Source: Proteobacteria bacterium UBA964 (GTDB lineage Bacteria > Pseudomonadota > Gammaproteobacteria > Steroidobacterales > Steroidobacteraceae). From it: a DNA stretch of 11,605 nucleotides. Under the pieces are notes generated by a model that had not been told where the DNA came from, did not search any database, and saw only the letters and a list, made by a program, of their open reading frames with translations. The position numbers and the translations under genes are program-made. Positions 1 through 6,205 of this stretch are shown one piece after another. Position 1 is the stretch's first letter; every line of letters begins with the position of its first letter. Where the stretch lies: assembly GCA_002292945.1 (NCBI GenBank), contig DBCG01000135.1, positions 1 through 11,605 on the forward strand, given 5' to 3'.

Positions 1-1
1 C

Positions 2-700
2 TCAGGCCATCAAGTGGGCGATACGCCCATGCAGAGGGCTGCTGCGCGGAAAATGCGCGAGAAGGTACTCCATCTGGTCAGCAAGTACACGCCTGCCTTT
101 CAAAAATATGTACTCGGCATAGGTCGGCGTGAAGGGGACGGCGATCAGCTGCATCCGTGCCTGCTCGGGCGTACGCCAAGCTTTGAAGTTGTTGCAGCGC
201 CGGCAGGCCGTGACCACATTGGACCAGGTGTCCCGGCCGCCCTGGCTGAACGGTCGCACATGGTCGCGCGACAGGTCGCGCTGCCCGAAGCGGCCACCGC
301 AATAGAGACAAAGATGCGCATCGCGCCGGAACAGCGTCTCGTTGTTGAGCGGCGGCACGTAGTCCTTGCGCAAGTGGCCGGGATTTCCGCTCTGGCCGAC
401 GGTGGCGACGATCGAATGTACCTCGAGTACGGTTCGCTGCCCGGTCAGCGCGTTGGTCCCGCCCTGCAGGCGGAAGATGGGGCTGCCACAGGTATAGGCG
501 ACCTGCCCCTGATGATGAAGGCGCGCAGCCTCGCGGTAGTCGATCCATTCGAGAGGCATGCCGGCGACGTCCGTGCGCAACACCGGCTGTTGCAGGCTCA
601 CACCCGCATGCGGTCGTGCGATCACGAGGAACTCTTCGTCGGATGCAACGGTCACGGTCATTGGACGAGTAAGATACGGCACCAAAGTGACAACATTCAA
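2..700 (-). CDS. HNH endonuclease-family protein
   Basis: A protein of about 232 residues with a C-terminal HNH nuclease domain, which typically cuts or nicks DNA using one metal ion. From the TTG at 700, a zinc-knuckle pair CLYC (131-134) and CRRC (166-169) brackets the core SRDHVRPFSQGGRDTW (D146, H147), followed by SNVV (N161) and CRRCNN (N170). The N-terminal half (VLRTDVAGMPLEWIDY and so on) is the lead-in seen in stand-alone HNH proteins common in Gammaproteobacteria, whose cellular role is unknown to me. The stop codon (TCA on the plus strand at 2-4) is inside the window, so the gene is complete. The start is uncertain. GGAGG at 711-707 sits 6 nt before TTG 700, an ideal spacing, but directly abuts ATG 706; GTG 763 and ATG 658 are also in frame. 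No restriction or toxin partner is visible. Family assignment is firm and function is not. Confidence 0.88.
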   Translation of the reverse strand: MNVVTLVPYLTRPMTVTVASDEEFLVIARPHAGVSLQQPVLRTDVAGMPLEWIDYREAARLHHQGQVAYTCGSPIFRLQGGTNALTGQRTVLEVHSIVATVGQSGNPGHLRKDYVPPLNNETLFRRDAHLCLYCGGRFGQRDLSRDHVRPFSQGGRDTWSNVVTACRRCNNFKAWRTPEQARMQLIAVPFTPTYAEYIFLKGRRVLADQMEYLLAHFPRSSPLHGRIAHLMA

Positions 701-1745
701 CGACATCCTCCGATGCCATCGAAGCGCGCTGTATCGCACCGTGCTCGTCATGTTCTGGGTCACCGCGCTGCTGCCGGTCGCCAGAGCGCAAGCCCTGCCG
801 GCTCAAGAGACCGCGCCGGGGGTCGCCCGATCGCTCGAAGAGGCAGACACTGAAGCCGAGACCATCGAAGAGGTATTGGTCAGCGGCGAGCGATCCGGCC
901 CCGGGCTCTGGAAGGTCCGCAAAGGCGAGCACACCCTCTATCTGCTCGCGACCATCGCCCCCGCACCCAAGAAACTGCAATGGCGATCGCGCGAAGTGGA
1001 GGCGGTGCTCGACCGCGCGCAAGTCTTCGTCCCGGCCCGACCGGAGGTCGATGCCGATATCGGACCCATCAAGGCCGTGCAGCTTTACTTCCAGTTCCGC
1101 AAGCTGCGAGGCAACGCCGAGGGCGAGCGCCTCGAGACGGTACTGCCGCCGCCCCTGTTCTCGCGCTTCGAAGCGTTGCGCACCAAGTACGCGCCGCGTG
1201 ACCGCAGCATGCTCGAACGCCGACCGTTCCTCGCGGCGCTCGAACTCCAACGGGCCGCCATCGACCGCAGTGGACTCAGCTTCAGCAACGCGGTCGCACG
1301 CTCGGTCGAGAAGTCGGCTCGAGAACGCAAGGTGAAGGTGCTTCGCGCCGAGGTCCGGGTCGAGGATGCCCGCGGCACGCTGGCCGAGATCGGACAGATC
1401 CCGCTCTCGGCGGAGATCGCCTGCATGGAGGCGATCCTCGGCCGGCTGGAAGCCGATCTCGCCCAATCACGCCAGCGCGCGGAAGCCTGGGCGGTCGGCG
1501 ATACCGGAGCACTGCGCACCGGTGCGGCCACCCAGGCCGCCGGCACCTGCCTCGATTCGTTGAGCAACAGCGCTCGAGTCGCATCGCTGCTGCGTGACTT
1601 CGAGACGGCGTGGCTCGGCACCGTGACGCGCTCGCTAGAGCGCAACCCGGTGACGCTCGCGGTCACCGACATCGACGGTCTGCTGCGACCCGGCGGCATC
1701 CTCGCCAAACTGCGCGCCCGCGGCTACGAGATCGACGAGCCCTGA
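687..1745 (+). CDS. Secreted TraB/GumN-like protein lacking the conserved histidine
   Basis: A protein of 352 residues if started at GTG 687. That start gives a good signal peptide: basic residues R9, R12 and R17, a hydrophobic stretch from about 18 to 31, and an ARA|QA cleavage site near 34. ATG 750 would leave only a 13-residue leader with no basic n-region. No clear Shine-Dalgarno site supports either start. After a linker, GPGLWKVRKGEHTLYLL (about 71-87) matches the opening of the TraB/GumN (TraB/PrgY/GumN, TIKI-like) fold. The next motif, normally GT.H, reads ATIAPAPKK, with Ala at 91 (codon 957-959). The C-terminal segment AVTDIDGLLRPGGILAKLR lacks the family's second histidine motif (GA.HL). 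Hence it is either a diverged subfamily or a non-catalytic protein; I recall similar His-less versions in Xanthomonadaceae. It is probably periplasmic. No partner gene is evident, and it is divergent from the HNH gene. Confidence 0.75.
   Translation: MTTFNDILRCHRSALYRTVLVMFWVTALLPVARAQALPAQETAPGVARSLEEADTEAETIEEVLVSGERSGPGLWKVRKGEHTLYLLATIAPAPKKLQWRSREVEAVLDRAQVFVPARPEVDADIGPIKAVQLYFQFRKLRGNAEGERLETVLPPPLFSRFEALRTKYAPRDRSMLERRPFLAALELQRAAIDRSGLSFSNAVARSVEKSARERKVKVLRAEVRVEDARGTLAEIGQIPLSAEIACMEAILGRLEADLAQSRQRAEAWAVGDTGALRTGAATQAAGTCLDSLSNSARVASLLRDFETAWLGTVTRSLERNPVTLAVTDIDGLLRPGGILAKLRARGYEIDEP
707..711 (-). promoter_or_regulatory. Shine-Dalgarno site of the HNH gene
   Basis: GGAGG on the minus strand. 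It is 6 nt upstream of TTG 700 but has no spacer before ATG 706, so it favours the TTG start despite the rarer codon. This is inferred from spacing alone. Confidence 0.5.
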
Positions 1746-1787
1746 AACGAAAAATGTTCTGCAGGATCGCTTGATTTTGGTTGTTGT

Positions 1788-1811
1788 CCACGACGGCCAG
1801 ACGCCGTGTGG
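1788..1811. repeat. Imperfect hairpin after the TraB/GumN-like gene
   Basis: CCAC-g-ACGGC, a 5-nt loop (CAGAC), then GCCGT-GTGG: nine base pairs with one bulged G. It lies 43 bp past the stop codon at 1745. No T-run follows on either strand, so a classical intrinsic terminator is not supported. It may still mark a 3' end or be incidental in GC-rich DNA. Confidence 0.35.
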
Positions 1812-1830
1812 TGGCGAGCAGTTGATGCGT

Positions 1831-1856
1831 TTCGGCAAGTGCGCACAAGTGCCGAA
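1831..1856. repeat. Inverted repeat in the spacer before the DMT pair
   Basis: TTCGGCA and TGCCGAA form a 7-bp perfect stem around a 12-nt loop that itself contains the palindrome TGCGCA. No T-run follows. It lies 60 bp upstream of the first transporter start and could be an operator or an RNA hairpin; its role is unknown. Confidence 0.35.
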
Positions 1857-1874
1857 CGGCAGGGTGGGGAACCT

Positions 1875-1914
1875 TAGTCCGAGTCCCGGCCACCCCGCTC
1901 GCGTATAGTCCGAG
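1875..1914 (+). repeat. Direct repeat TAGTCCGAG, two copies
   Basis: A 9-bp sequence, TAGTCCGAG, occurs at 1875-1883 and again at 1906-1914, start to start 31 bp (about three helical turns). The second copy ends 2 bp before the transporter start codon and overlaps a possible -10 element (TATAGT, 1904-1909). The spacing suits a regulator binding one face of the helix, but two copies of a 9-mer are weak evidence. Confidence 0.3.
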
Positions 1915-1916
1915 GG

Positions 1917-2771
1917 ATGTCAGTCCGCGGCGCCAGTGGCGTTCTGGCGATGTTCATCGCCGTCGCCGCCTTCTCGTTCATGGATGCGCTGCTGAAGACT
2001 TTCGCGGCGCATTACTCCCCTGCGCAAGTCACCTTTCTTCGGGCGGTCTCCTCGCTGCCTTTCGTGTTGCTGCCGTTGTGGTGGTCGGGCCGCTTGGGCG
2101 AACTGCGCCCGGTCCGACCGGCACTGCACCTGGTCCGCGCACTGCTCGGCATCCTCATGTTGCTGAGCTTCATCGCAGCGCTGCGCGACGCGCCGCTTGC
2201 AGCCGTCTATTCGGTCTACATGGGCGCACCGCTGCTGATCGCCGCGTTCGCGGCGTGGTTCTTGGGCGAGCGGGTCGGCCTGGGCTGCTGGCTTGCGATC
2301 CTGGTCGGGCTCGTCGGCGTGCTCGTGATCCTGCAACCCCGCCCCGACGGGATGTCCCCCACCGCCGGCCTTGCCGCGCTGCTCTCCGCCCTCTGTTACG
2401 CCGGCGCGGTCCTGGTCGCGCGGGTGCTGACCCGCACCGATACGACCGCCTCGGTGGTCTTCATGTTCCTCGCCTGGGTAGCGGTGATCTCGCTGGCGCT
2501 CGCTCTGCCCGGCTGGGCCCCGATCCTCACCGCCCACTGGCCCTTGATCGTCGCGACCGGAGCGCTCGGCGCCGTCGGACAGCACTACATCACCGTCGCC
2601 TTCAAGCACGCCCCGGCGGCGATCGTCGCGCCGGTCGAGTACACGGCCTTGATCTGGGGGCTCGGCATCGACTGGGTGGTCTGGTCGGTCGCGCCTGATG
2701 CCACGATGCTGACGGGCGCGGCGCTGGTGATCCTCGCCGGCCTCTATGTCGCGTGGCGCGAACGCACATGA
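1917..2771 (+). CDS. EamA-family (DMT) transporter 1
   Basis: A 284-residue inner-membrane protein with about ten hydrophobic helices in two EamA repeats, the usual size and layout of drug/metabolite transporter superfamily exporters. Repeat one opens with GVLAMFIAVAAFSFMDALLKTF (about 8-29) and includes the characteristic AAWFLGERVGLGCWLA turn (about 112-127). Repeat two runs from about 148 to 280 and ends in a basic tail (WRERT). Substrates of this family (amino acids, nucleotides, S-adenosylmethionine, riboflavin and others) cannot be read from sequence. ATG 1917 gives full length; the only Shine-Dalgarno-like bases (GAGGG) abut it, and ATG 1950 is an in-frame alternative. The stop overlaps the next gene's ATG, so the two transporters are probably cotranscribed. 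Confidence 0.9.
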   Translation: MSVRGASGVLAMFIAVAAFSFMDALLKTFAAHYSPAQVTFLRAVSSLPFVLLPLWWSGRLGELRPVRPALHLVRALLGILMLLSFIAALRDAPLAAVYSVYMGAPLLIAAFAAWFLGERVGLGCWLAILVGLVGVLVILQPRPDGMSPTAGLAALLSALCYAGAVLVARVLTRTDTTASVVFMFLAWVAVISLALALPGWAPILTAHWPLIVATGALGAVGQHYITVAFKHAPAAIVAPVEYTALIWGLGIDWVVWSVAPDATMLTGAALVILAGLYVAWRERT

Positions 2772-3700
2772 GAGCGAGCGACGCAGCACACTGGAGCCTC
2801 TACGCGCGTCTCGTCGGCGTCGCGGCGTTGTGGGGCGGAACCTTCATCGCGGGGCGCATCGCCGCGCCGCAATTGCCGCATTTCACGCTGGCCGCGCTGC
2901 GGTTCTGGGTCGCGGCAGCCTTGCTGCTGCCGCTGCTGATGATCGTCGAACGCGGCCTGCCGCGGCTGCGCCCACGCGACTGGCTCTACACCGCATTGCT
3001 CGCGCTCAGCGGACTCGTCGCCTACAACCTGCTGTTCCTCGGCGCACTCGAGCGCATCCCGGCGAGCCGCACCGCATTGGTGGTGGCGCTGAACCCGATC
3101 ATCACCGCGGTGGCGATGGCGTTGGTGTTCGGCGAGCGGCTGGCCGCACACCGCTGGGTCGGCATCCTGCTCGCCCTGACCGGTGTCTGCCTCGTGCTCG
3201 CGCGGGGCGATCTCACTTTGCTCTGGCAACGGGTCGGGATCGGCGAGTTGCTGATGCTCGGCGGCGCACTTTGTTGGGCGTTCTACACCGTCGTCAGCCG
3301 GTTCGCGCTTCGCGGCGATGGTGCGCCGTCACCGCTCGCGATGACCACCGTCACCGCGCTGTGGGGCGCACTGATGCTATCGCTCGGCATGCCGGCGGAG
3401 TGGTCGCGCTGGCAGCTGGACCAAGTGGGGTGGGAGGCCTGGGCGGGCATCTTCTTCCTGGGGGCAGGCGGCACTGCGCTCGCGTTCGTCTGGTATGCCC
3501 AAGGCTTGCAAGTGCTCGGCGCCGCACGCACTTCGGTGTTCAACAACCTGGTTCCGGTGTTCGGCGTCACCTTCGGCGCAGTGCTGCTCGGCGAGCCGAT
3601 CCTCCCGTCGATGATCATCGGCGGGGTCGTGGCGCTTGCCGGCGTCTCGCTGACCAACTGGAGCCGTGCTGCGCCGACGCCACAAGACGGGGGGCGATAG
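2768..3700 (+). CDS. EamA-family (DMT) transporter 2
   Basis: A 310-residue inner-membrane protein, again two EamA repeats and about ten helices. Helix 1 contains LVGVAALWGGTFIAGRI (about 15-31), a common DMT opening. Repeat one carries ALERIPASRTALVVALNPI and VFGERL; repeat two ends with SVFNNLVPVFGVTFGAVLLGEPI, the usual signature. It is only distantly similar to transporter 1, so this is not a recent duplication. ATG 2768 was chosen because it forms an ATGA overlap with the upstream stop (2769-2771), implying translational coupling; GTG 2753 would add five residues. Adjacent DMT genes may act as a pair or independently, and the sequence does not decide. Substrate unknown. Confidence 0.9.
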   Translation: MRASDAAHWSLYARLVGVAALWGGTFIAGRIAAPQLPHFTLAALRFWVAAALLLPLLMIVERGLPRLRPRDWLYTALLALSGLVAYNLLFLGALERIPASRTALVVALNPIITAVAMALVFGERLAAHRWVGILLALTGVCLVLARGDLTLLWQRVGIGELLMLGGALCWAFYTVVSRFALRGDGAPSPLAMTTVTALWGALMLSLGMPAEWSRWQLDQVGWEAWAGIFFLGAGGTALAFVWYAQGLQVLGAARTSVFNNLVPVFGVTFGAVLLGEPILPSMIIGGVVALAGVSLTNWSRAAPTPQDGGR

Positions 3701-3800
3701 TGCCTGCGGATTGCCGACAGTCCACCAGAATCAGCGACTTGCACACATAGCCGGAGAATCGGCGTCATCTTCCGGTCATAAAGTACTCCGCATGGCATCC

Positions 3801-3840
3801 TCTAACTTACTAAGTCTCTGTTTTTAAAGATTTTAATGAT
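3801..3840. other. AT-rich segment upstream of priA (possible DNA unwinding element)
   Basis: By count, 9 of 40 bases are G or C, sharply below the surrounding genes. It holds two perfect short palindromes, ACTTA-C-TAAGT (3805-3815) and TTAAA-GAT-TTTAA (3824-3836), and ends at GATC (3838-3841); on the minus strand it reads GATCATTAAAATC, resembling an origin AT-rich 13-mer in form. It lies 72 bp upstream of three DnaA-box-like sites. It could also simply be promoter DNA with UP-like AT tracts. The rest of the spacer, 3701-3800, shows no gene, terminator or other structure I can support. Confidence 0.45.
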
Positions 3841-3844
3841 CGAC

Positions 3845-3861
3845 TGGTCAATCGTTGACCA
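3845..3861. promoter_or_regulatory. Perfect 17-bp palindrome, operator-like
   Basis: TGGTCAA-TCG-TTGACCA: two exact 7-bp arms around a 3-bp centre. Size and symmetry suit a dimeric helix-turn-helix repressor. The right arm contains TTGACC (3855-3860), a fair -35 element, and another TTGACC occurs at 3901-3906. A repressor bound here would block a promoter using it. The binding protein is unknown, and no regulator gene of that type lies in the window. Confidence 0.5.
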
Positions 3862-3900
3862 AGCCAACGAGAATCGGCTGAAAATGCCTCTTTTTCCCAC

Positions 3901-3928
3901 TTGACCGATAAGCTGTCCACAATGTTAT
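3901..3928 (+). promoter_or_regulatory. Possible sigma70 promoter before priA
   Basis: TTGACC (3901-3906), a 16-bp spacer, then TGTTAT (3923-3928). The -35 is good and the -10 is poor. If used, transcription would start past the ATG at 3922, requiring a priA start at GTG 3940 or TTG 3967, and the -10 would overlap an exact DnaA box. An alternative pairing is TTGACC 3855-3860 with GAAAAT 3880-3885, but its 19-bp spacer is long. Confidence 0.25.
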
Positions 3929-3947
3929 CCACACGCTCTGTGGAAAA
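3913..3947. promoter_or_regulatory. Cluster of three DnaA-box-like 9-mers
   Basis: CTGTCCACA (3913-3921, two differences from TTATCCACA), TTATCCACA (3925-3933, exact consensus) and TGTGGAAAA (3939-3947, the minus-strand form TTTTCCACA, one difference). The first two point right and the third points left. I noticed no second exact box in the window. The cluster overlaps the first codons of priA if ATG 3922 is the start, or is upstream DNA if translation begins at TTG 3967. DnaA binding here would suit control of a replication gene, or an origin next to the AT-rich segment. Box identity is seen directly; function is inferred. Confidence 0.6.
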
Positions 3948-6195
3948 ATCCTCGACCCCCGAGTCCTTGATTCTCGAGGTCGCCCTCGATACCCCGCTGC
4001 GGCAGGTTTTCGACTACCTGCCCGTGCCCGGCGAACCGCAACCGGAGCCGGGGATGCGTGTGCTCGTCCCCTTCGGCAGACGCCAGATGGTGGGCGTGAT
4101 TGTTTCGCTGAAGGACCGATCGGAGCGTGAAACCGCTCAGTTGAAGCATGTATTGCGCCCCATCGATCCCGTACCGACCTTCGACCCGCCGCTCCTGAAG
4201 CTGCTGCGTTGGGCTGCCGACTATTACCATCATCCGCTCGGCGAGGCCTTGGCCGCGGCGCTGCCGAAACTCGCCCGCGAGGGCGCTACGCTGCAGGCCT
4301 CGATCGAATCCTGGCAACTCACCGCCTTGGGTGAGACCGCGCTTGCCGCCGGTGAGCCGCGTCGAGCGCCCCGCCAACGGGCGCTGCTCGAGGCCTTGGC
4401 GCAGCACCCGGGCGCCGGCTCCTCGATGGGCATGGAAGCCGCCCGATTGGATGACGATCTACCGGGTTGGCGCGAGGCTGCCCGGGCGCTGCGCACTCGT
4501 GGATGGATCGAGCGTCTGGATGGCCCCCGCGCGACAGCGCCGAGCGCCGACGCTGACGGCGGCGATGCCGCGGGCCGGCCCCGCCCCACGCCGACCCCCG
4601 CGCAACAGGCCGCGCTCGAAGCCATACGCGCCCATCATCGCGGCGAGTACCGCGCTTGGCTGCTGCACGGCGTGACGGGCAGCGGCAAGACCGAGGTCTA
4701 CCTGCGCCTCGCCGAGGATGCTTTGACCGCAGGACGCAGCGTGCTCGTCCTGGTGCCGGAGATCGGGCTCACACCGCAACTCGTCGGCCGGTTCGCCGCA
4801 CGATTTGCAGGAACTTCTCTGGCGGTGCTGCATTCGGGGCTCACCGATGGCGCACGCCTCGCCGCCTGGCGCCGCGCCCAGTCCGGCGAGGCGCGGCTCG
4901 TCATCGGCACCCGCTCGGCGATCTTCGCGCCGGTGCCGGCGCTCGGCCTGATCCTCGTCGACGAAGAGCACGACGCTTCGTTCAAGCAACAGGAGGGTGG
5001 ATTCCGCTACTCCGCTCGCGATCTCGCGCTGGCACGGGCGCATGGCCTCGGTATCCCGGTGGTGCTCGGCTCGGCGACCCCATCGCTCGAGACGCTGCAC
5101 AACGCGGCCACAGGGCGCATGACACGGCTGTCACTTCCCGAGCGCGCTGCCGACGCCCGACCGCCACGGCTGCGGCTCATCGATCTGCGTGAAGAACGCG
5201 TGCACGCCGGCCTTGCGACGACCTCGGTGACCGCGATCGAACGACATCTCGCCGCCGACGGACAGGTGCTCGTCTACATCAACCGTCGCGGCTACGCACC
5301 CACGCTCGCCTGCACCGCCTGTGGGTGGGTCGCCCCCTGCAGCGCCTGCGATGCGCGCATGACCGTCTATCGCAACGCCTCCCGGCTGCGCTGCCACCAC
5401 TGCGGCGCCGACCGAGAACTGCCTCGTCAATGCCCCACCTGCGGCTATGCGGTGAAGACCGTCGGCCAAGGCACGGAGCGTATCGAGGAGACGCTCGCAG
5501 AGACCTTCCCGGGGGTGTCGATCGCGCGGCTCGACCGCGATGTGGTGCGTCGCAGCGACCAGCTCGAGGCGGTGCTCGCACGCGTGGCCGGCGGCGAGGC
5601 GCGCATCTTGGTGGGCACCCAGATGGTCACCAAAGGCCATGATTTCCCGGCGGTCACCCTCGCCGTGGTGCTGAACGCCGATCAAGGGCTCTTCAACACC
5701 GATTTCCGCGCTGCCGAACGGCTCGCGCAGACCTTGGTGCAGGTCGCCGGCCGCGCCGGCCGCGGCGCACAGCCCGGCGAAGTGCTCATCCAGACCGAAC
5801 ACCCCGAGCATCCGTTGCTCTGCAGCCTGCTCGCCGGCGGCTACGAGGCGTTCGCCGAGGCCGCGCTCGCGGAACGACGCGATGCCGCGTGGCCACCGTT
5901 CGCGCGTTTGGCGGCCCTCAGAGCCTCGGCTCCGGCGGCCGAGACGACGCTCGCCTTCCTCGATGCCGCGCGTCGGGCGGCGGGTCGCCCTCCACAAGGC
6001 CTGCGGCTGCTCGGCCCTGCGCCCGCAGCACTGGCACGTCGCGCCGACCGACACCACGCGCAATTGCTGCTCGATGCCACCGAACGCACGCTGTTGCACC
6101 GGTTCCTCGACGGCTGGTTGCCACAGGTCGAGGCGCTGCCCGAAGCGCGACGGGTACGCTGGGCGCTCGACGTCGACCCGCTCGAACTGTTCTAG
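3922..6195 (+). CDS. priA: Primosomal protein N' (replication restart helicase PriA)
   Basis: PriA is a 3'-to-5' helicase that recognises abandoned replication forks and reloads the replisome. From ATG 3922 the protein has 757 residues; E. coli PriA has about 730. Order seen: N-terminal 3'-end-binding domain (ILEVALDTPLRQVFDYLPV, from about 17), a winged-helix-like linker, helicase Walker A GVTGSGKT (250-257) and Walker B DEEH (347-350). The zinc module has all eight cysteines (464, 467, 473, 476, 491, 494, 504, 507). Then come VTKGHDFP, and motif VI VQVAGRAGRG. All key residues are intact. The start is unclear: TTG 3901, ATG 3922, GTG 3940 and TTG 3967 are in frame and none has a strong Shine-Dalgarno site. 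Similarity to PriA begins only near TTG 3967 (742 residues), so the first 15 residues may be untranslated regulatory DNA. It is first in a run with argS and the SPOR gene. Confidence 0.96.
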   Translation: MLSTRSVEKSSTPESLILEVALDTPLRQVFDYLPVPGEPQPEPGMRVLVPFGRRQMVGVIVSLKDRSERETAQLKHVLRPIDPVPTFDPPLLKLLRWAADYYHHPLGEALAAALPKLAREGATLQASIESWQLTALGETALAAGEPRRAPRQRALLEALAQHPGAGSSMGMEAARLDDDLPGWREAARALRTRGWIERLDGPRATAPSADADGGDAAGRPRPTPTPAQQAALEAIRAHHRGEYRAWLLHGVTGSGKTEVYLRLAEDALTAGRSVLVLVPEIGLTPQLVGRFAARFAGTSLAVLHSGLTDGARLAAWRRAQSGEARLVIGTRSAIFAPVPALGLILVDEEHDASFKQQEGGFRYSARDLALARAHGLGIPVVLGSATPSLETLHNAATGRMTRLSLPERAADARPPRLRLIDLREERVHAGLATTSVTAIERHLAADGQVLVYINRRGYAPTLACTACGWVAPCSACDARMTVYRNASRLRCHHCGADRELPRQCPTCGYAVKTVGQGTERIEETLAETFPGVSIARLDRDVVRRSDQLEAVLARVAGGEARILVGTQMVTKGHDFPAVTLAVVLNADQGLFNTDFRAAERLAQTLVQVAGRAGRGAQPGEVLIQTEHPEHPLLCSLLAGGYEAFAEAALAERRDAAWPPFARLAALRASAPAAETTLAFLDAARRAAGRPPQGLRLLGPAPAALARRADRHHAQLLLDATERTLLHRFLDGWLPQVEALPEARRVRWALDVDPLELF

Positions 6196-6205
6196 AATCG
6201 CACCC

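Noticed and set aside
558..686. Upstream extension of the TraB/GumN-like gene to ATG 558
   Set aside because: The extra 43 residues are antisense to HNH coding sequence, precede the signal peptide and would destroy its N-terminal position.
78..1466. A 462-codon minus-strand open frame opposite the TraB/GumN-like gene
   Set aside because: Its C-terminal half is a frame-shifted reading of the HNH gene and the rest is antisense to the TraB/GumN-like gene.
2..1745. Defence or toxin-antitoxin island at the left edge (HNH nuclease plus exported protein)
   Set aside because: The HNH protein is of a widespread stand-alone type, the neighbour is an exported TraB/GumN-like protein, and there is no methylase, helicase, small antitoxin or mobility gene.
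2746..3750. A 334-codon plus-strand frame overlapping DMT transporter 2
   Set aside because: Arginine-rich and without hydrophobic helices; a +1/+2 shadow of the transporter.
3701..3800. Intrinsic terminator after the DMT pair
   Set aside because: Only 4- to 5-bp stems (for example CCGGA near 3753 and TCCGG near 3770) with long loops and no T-run.
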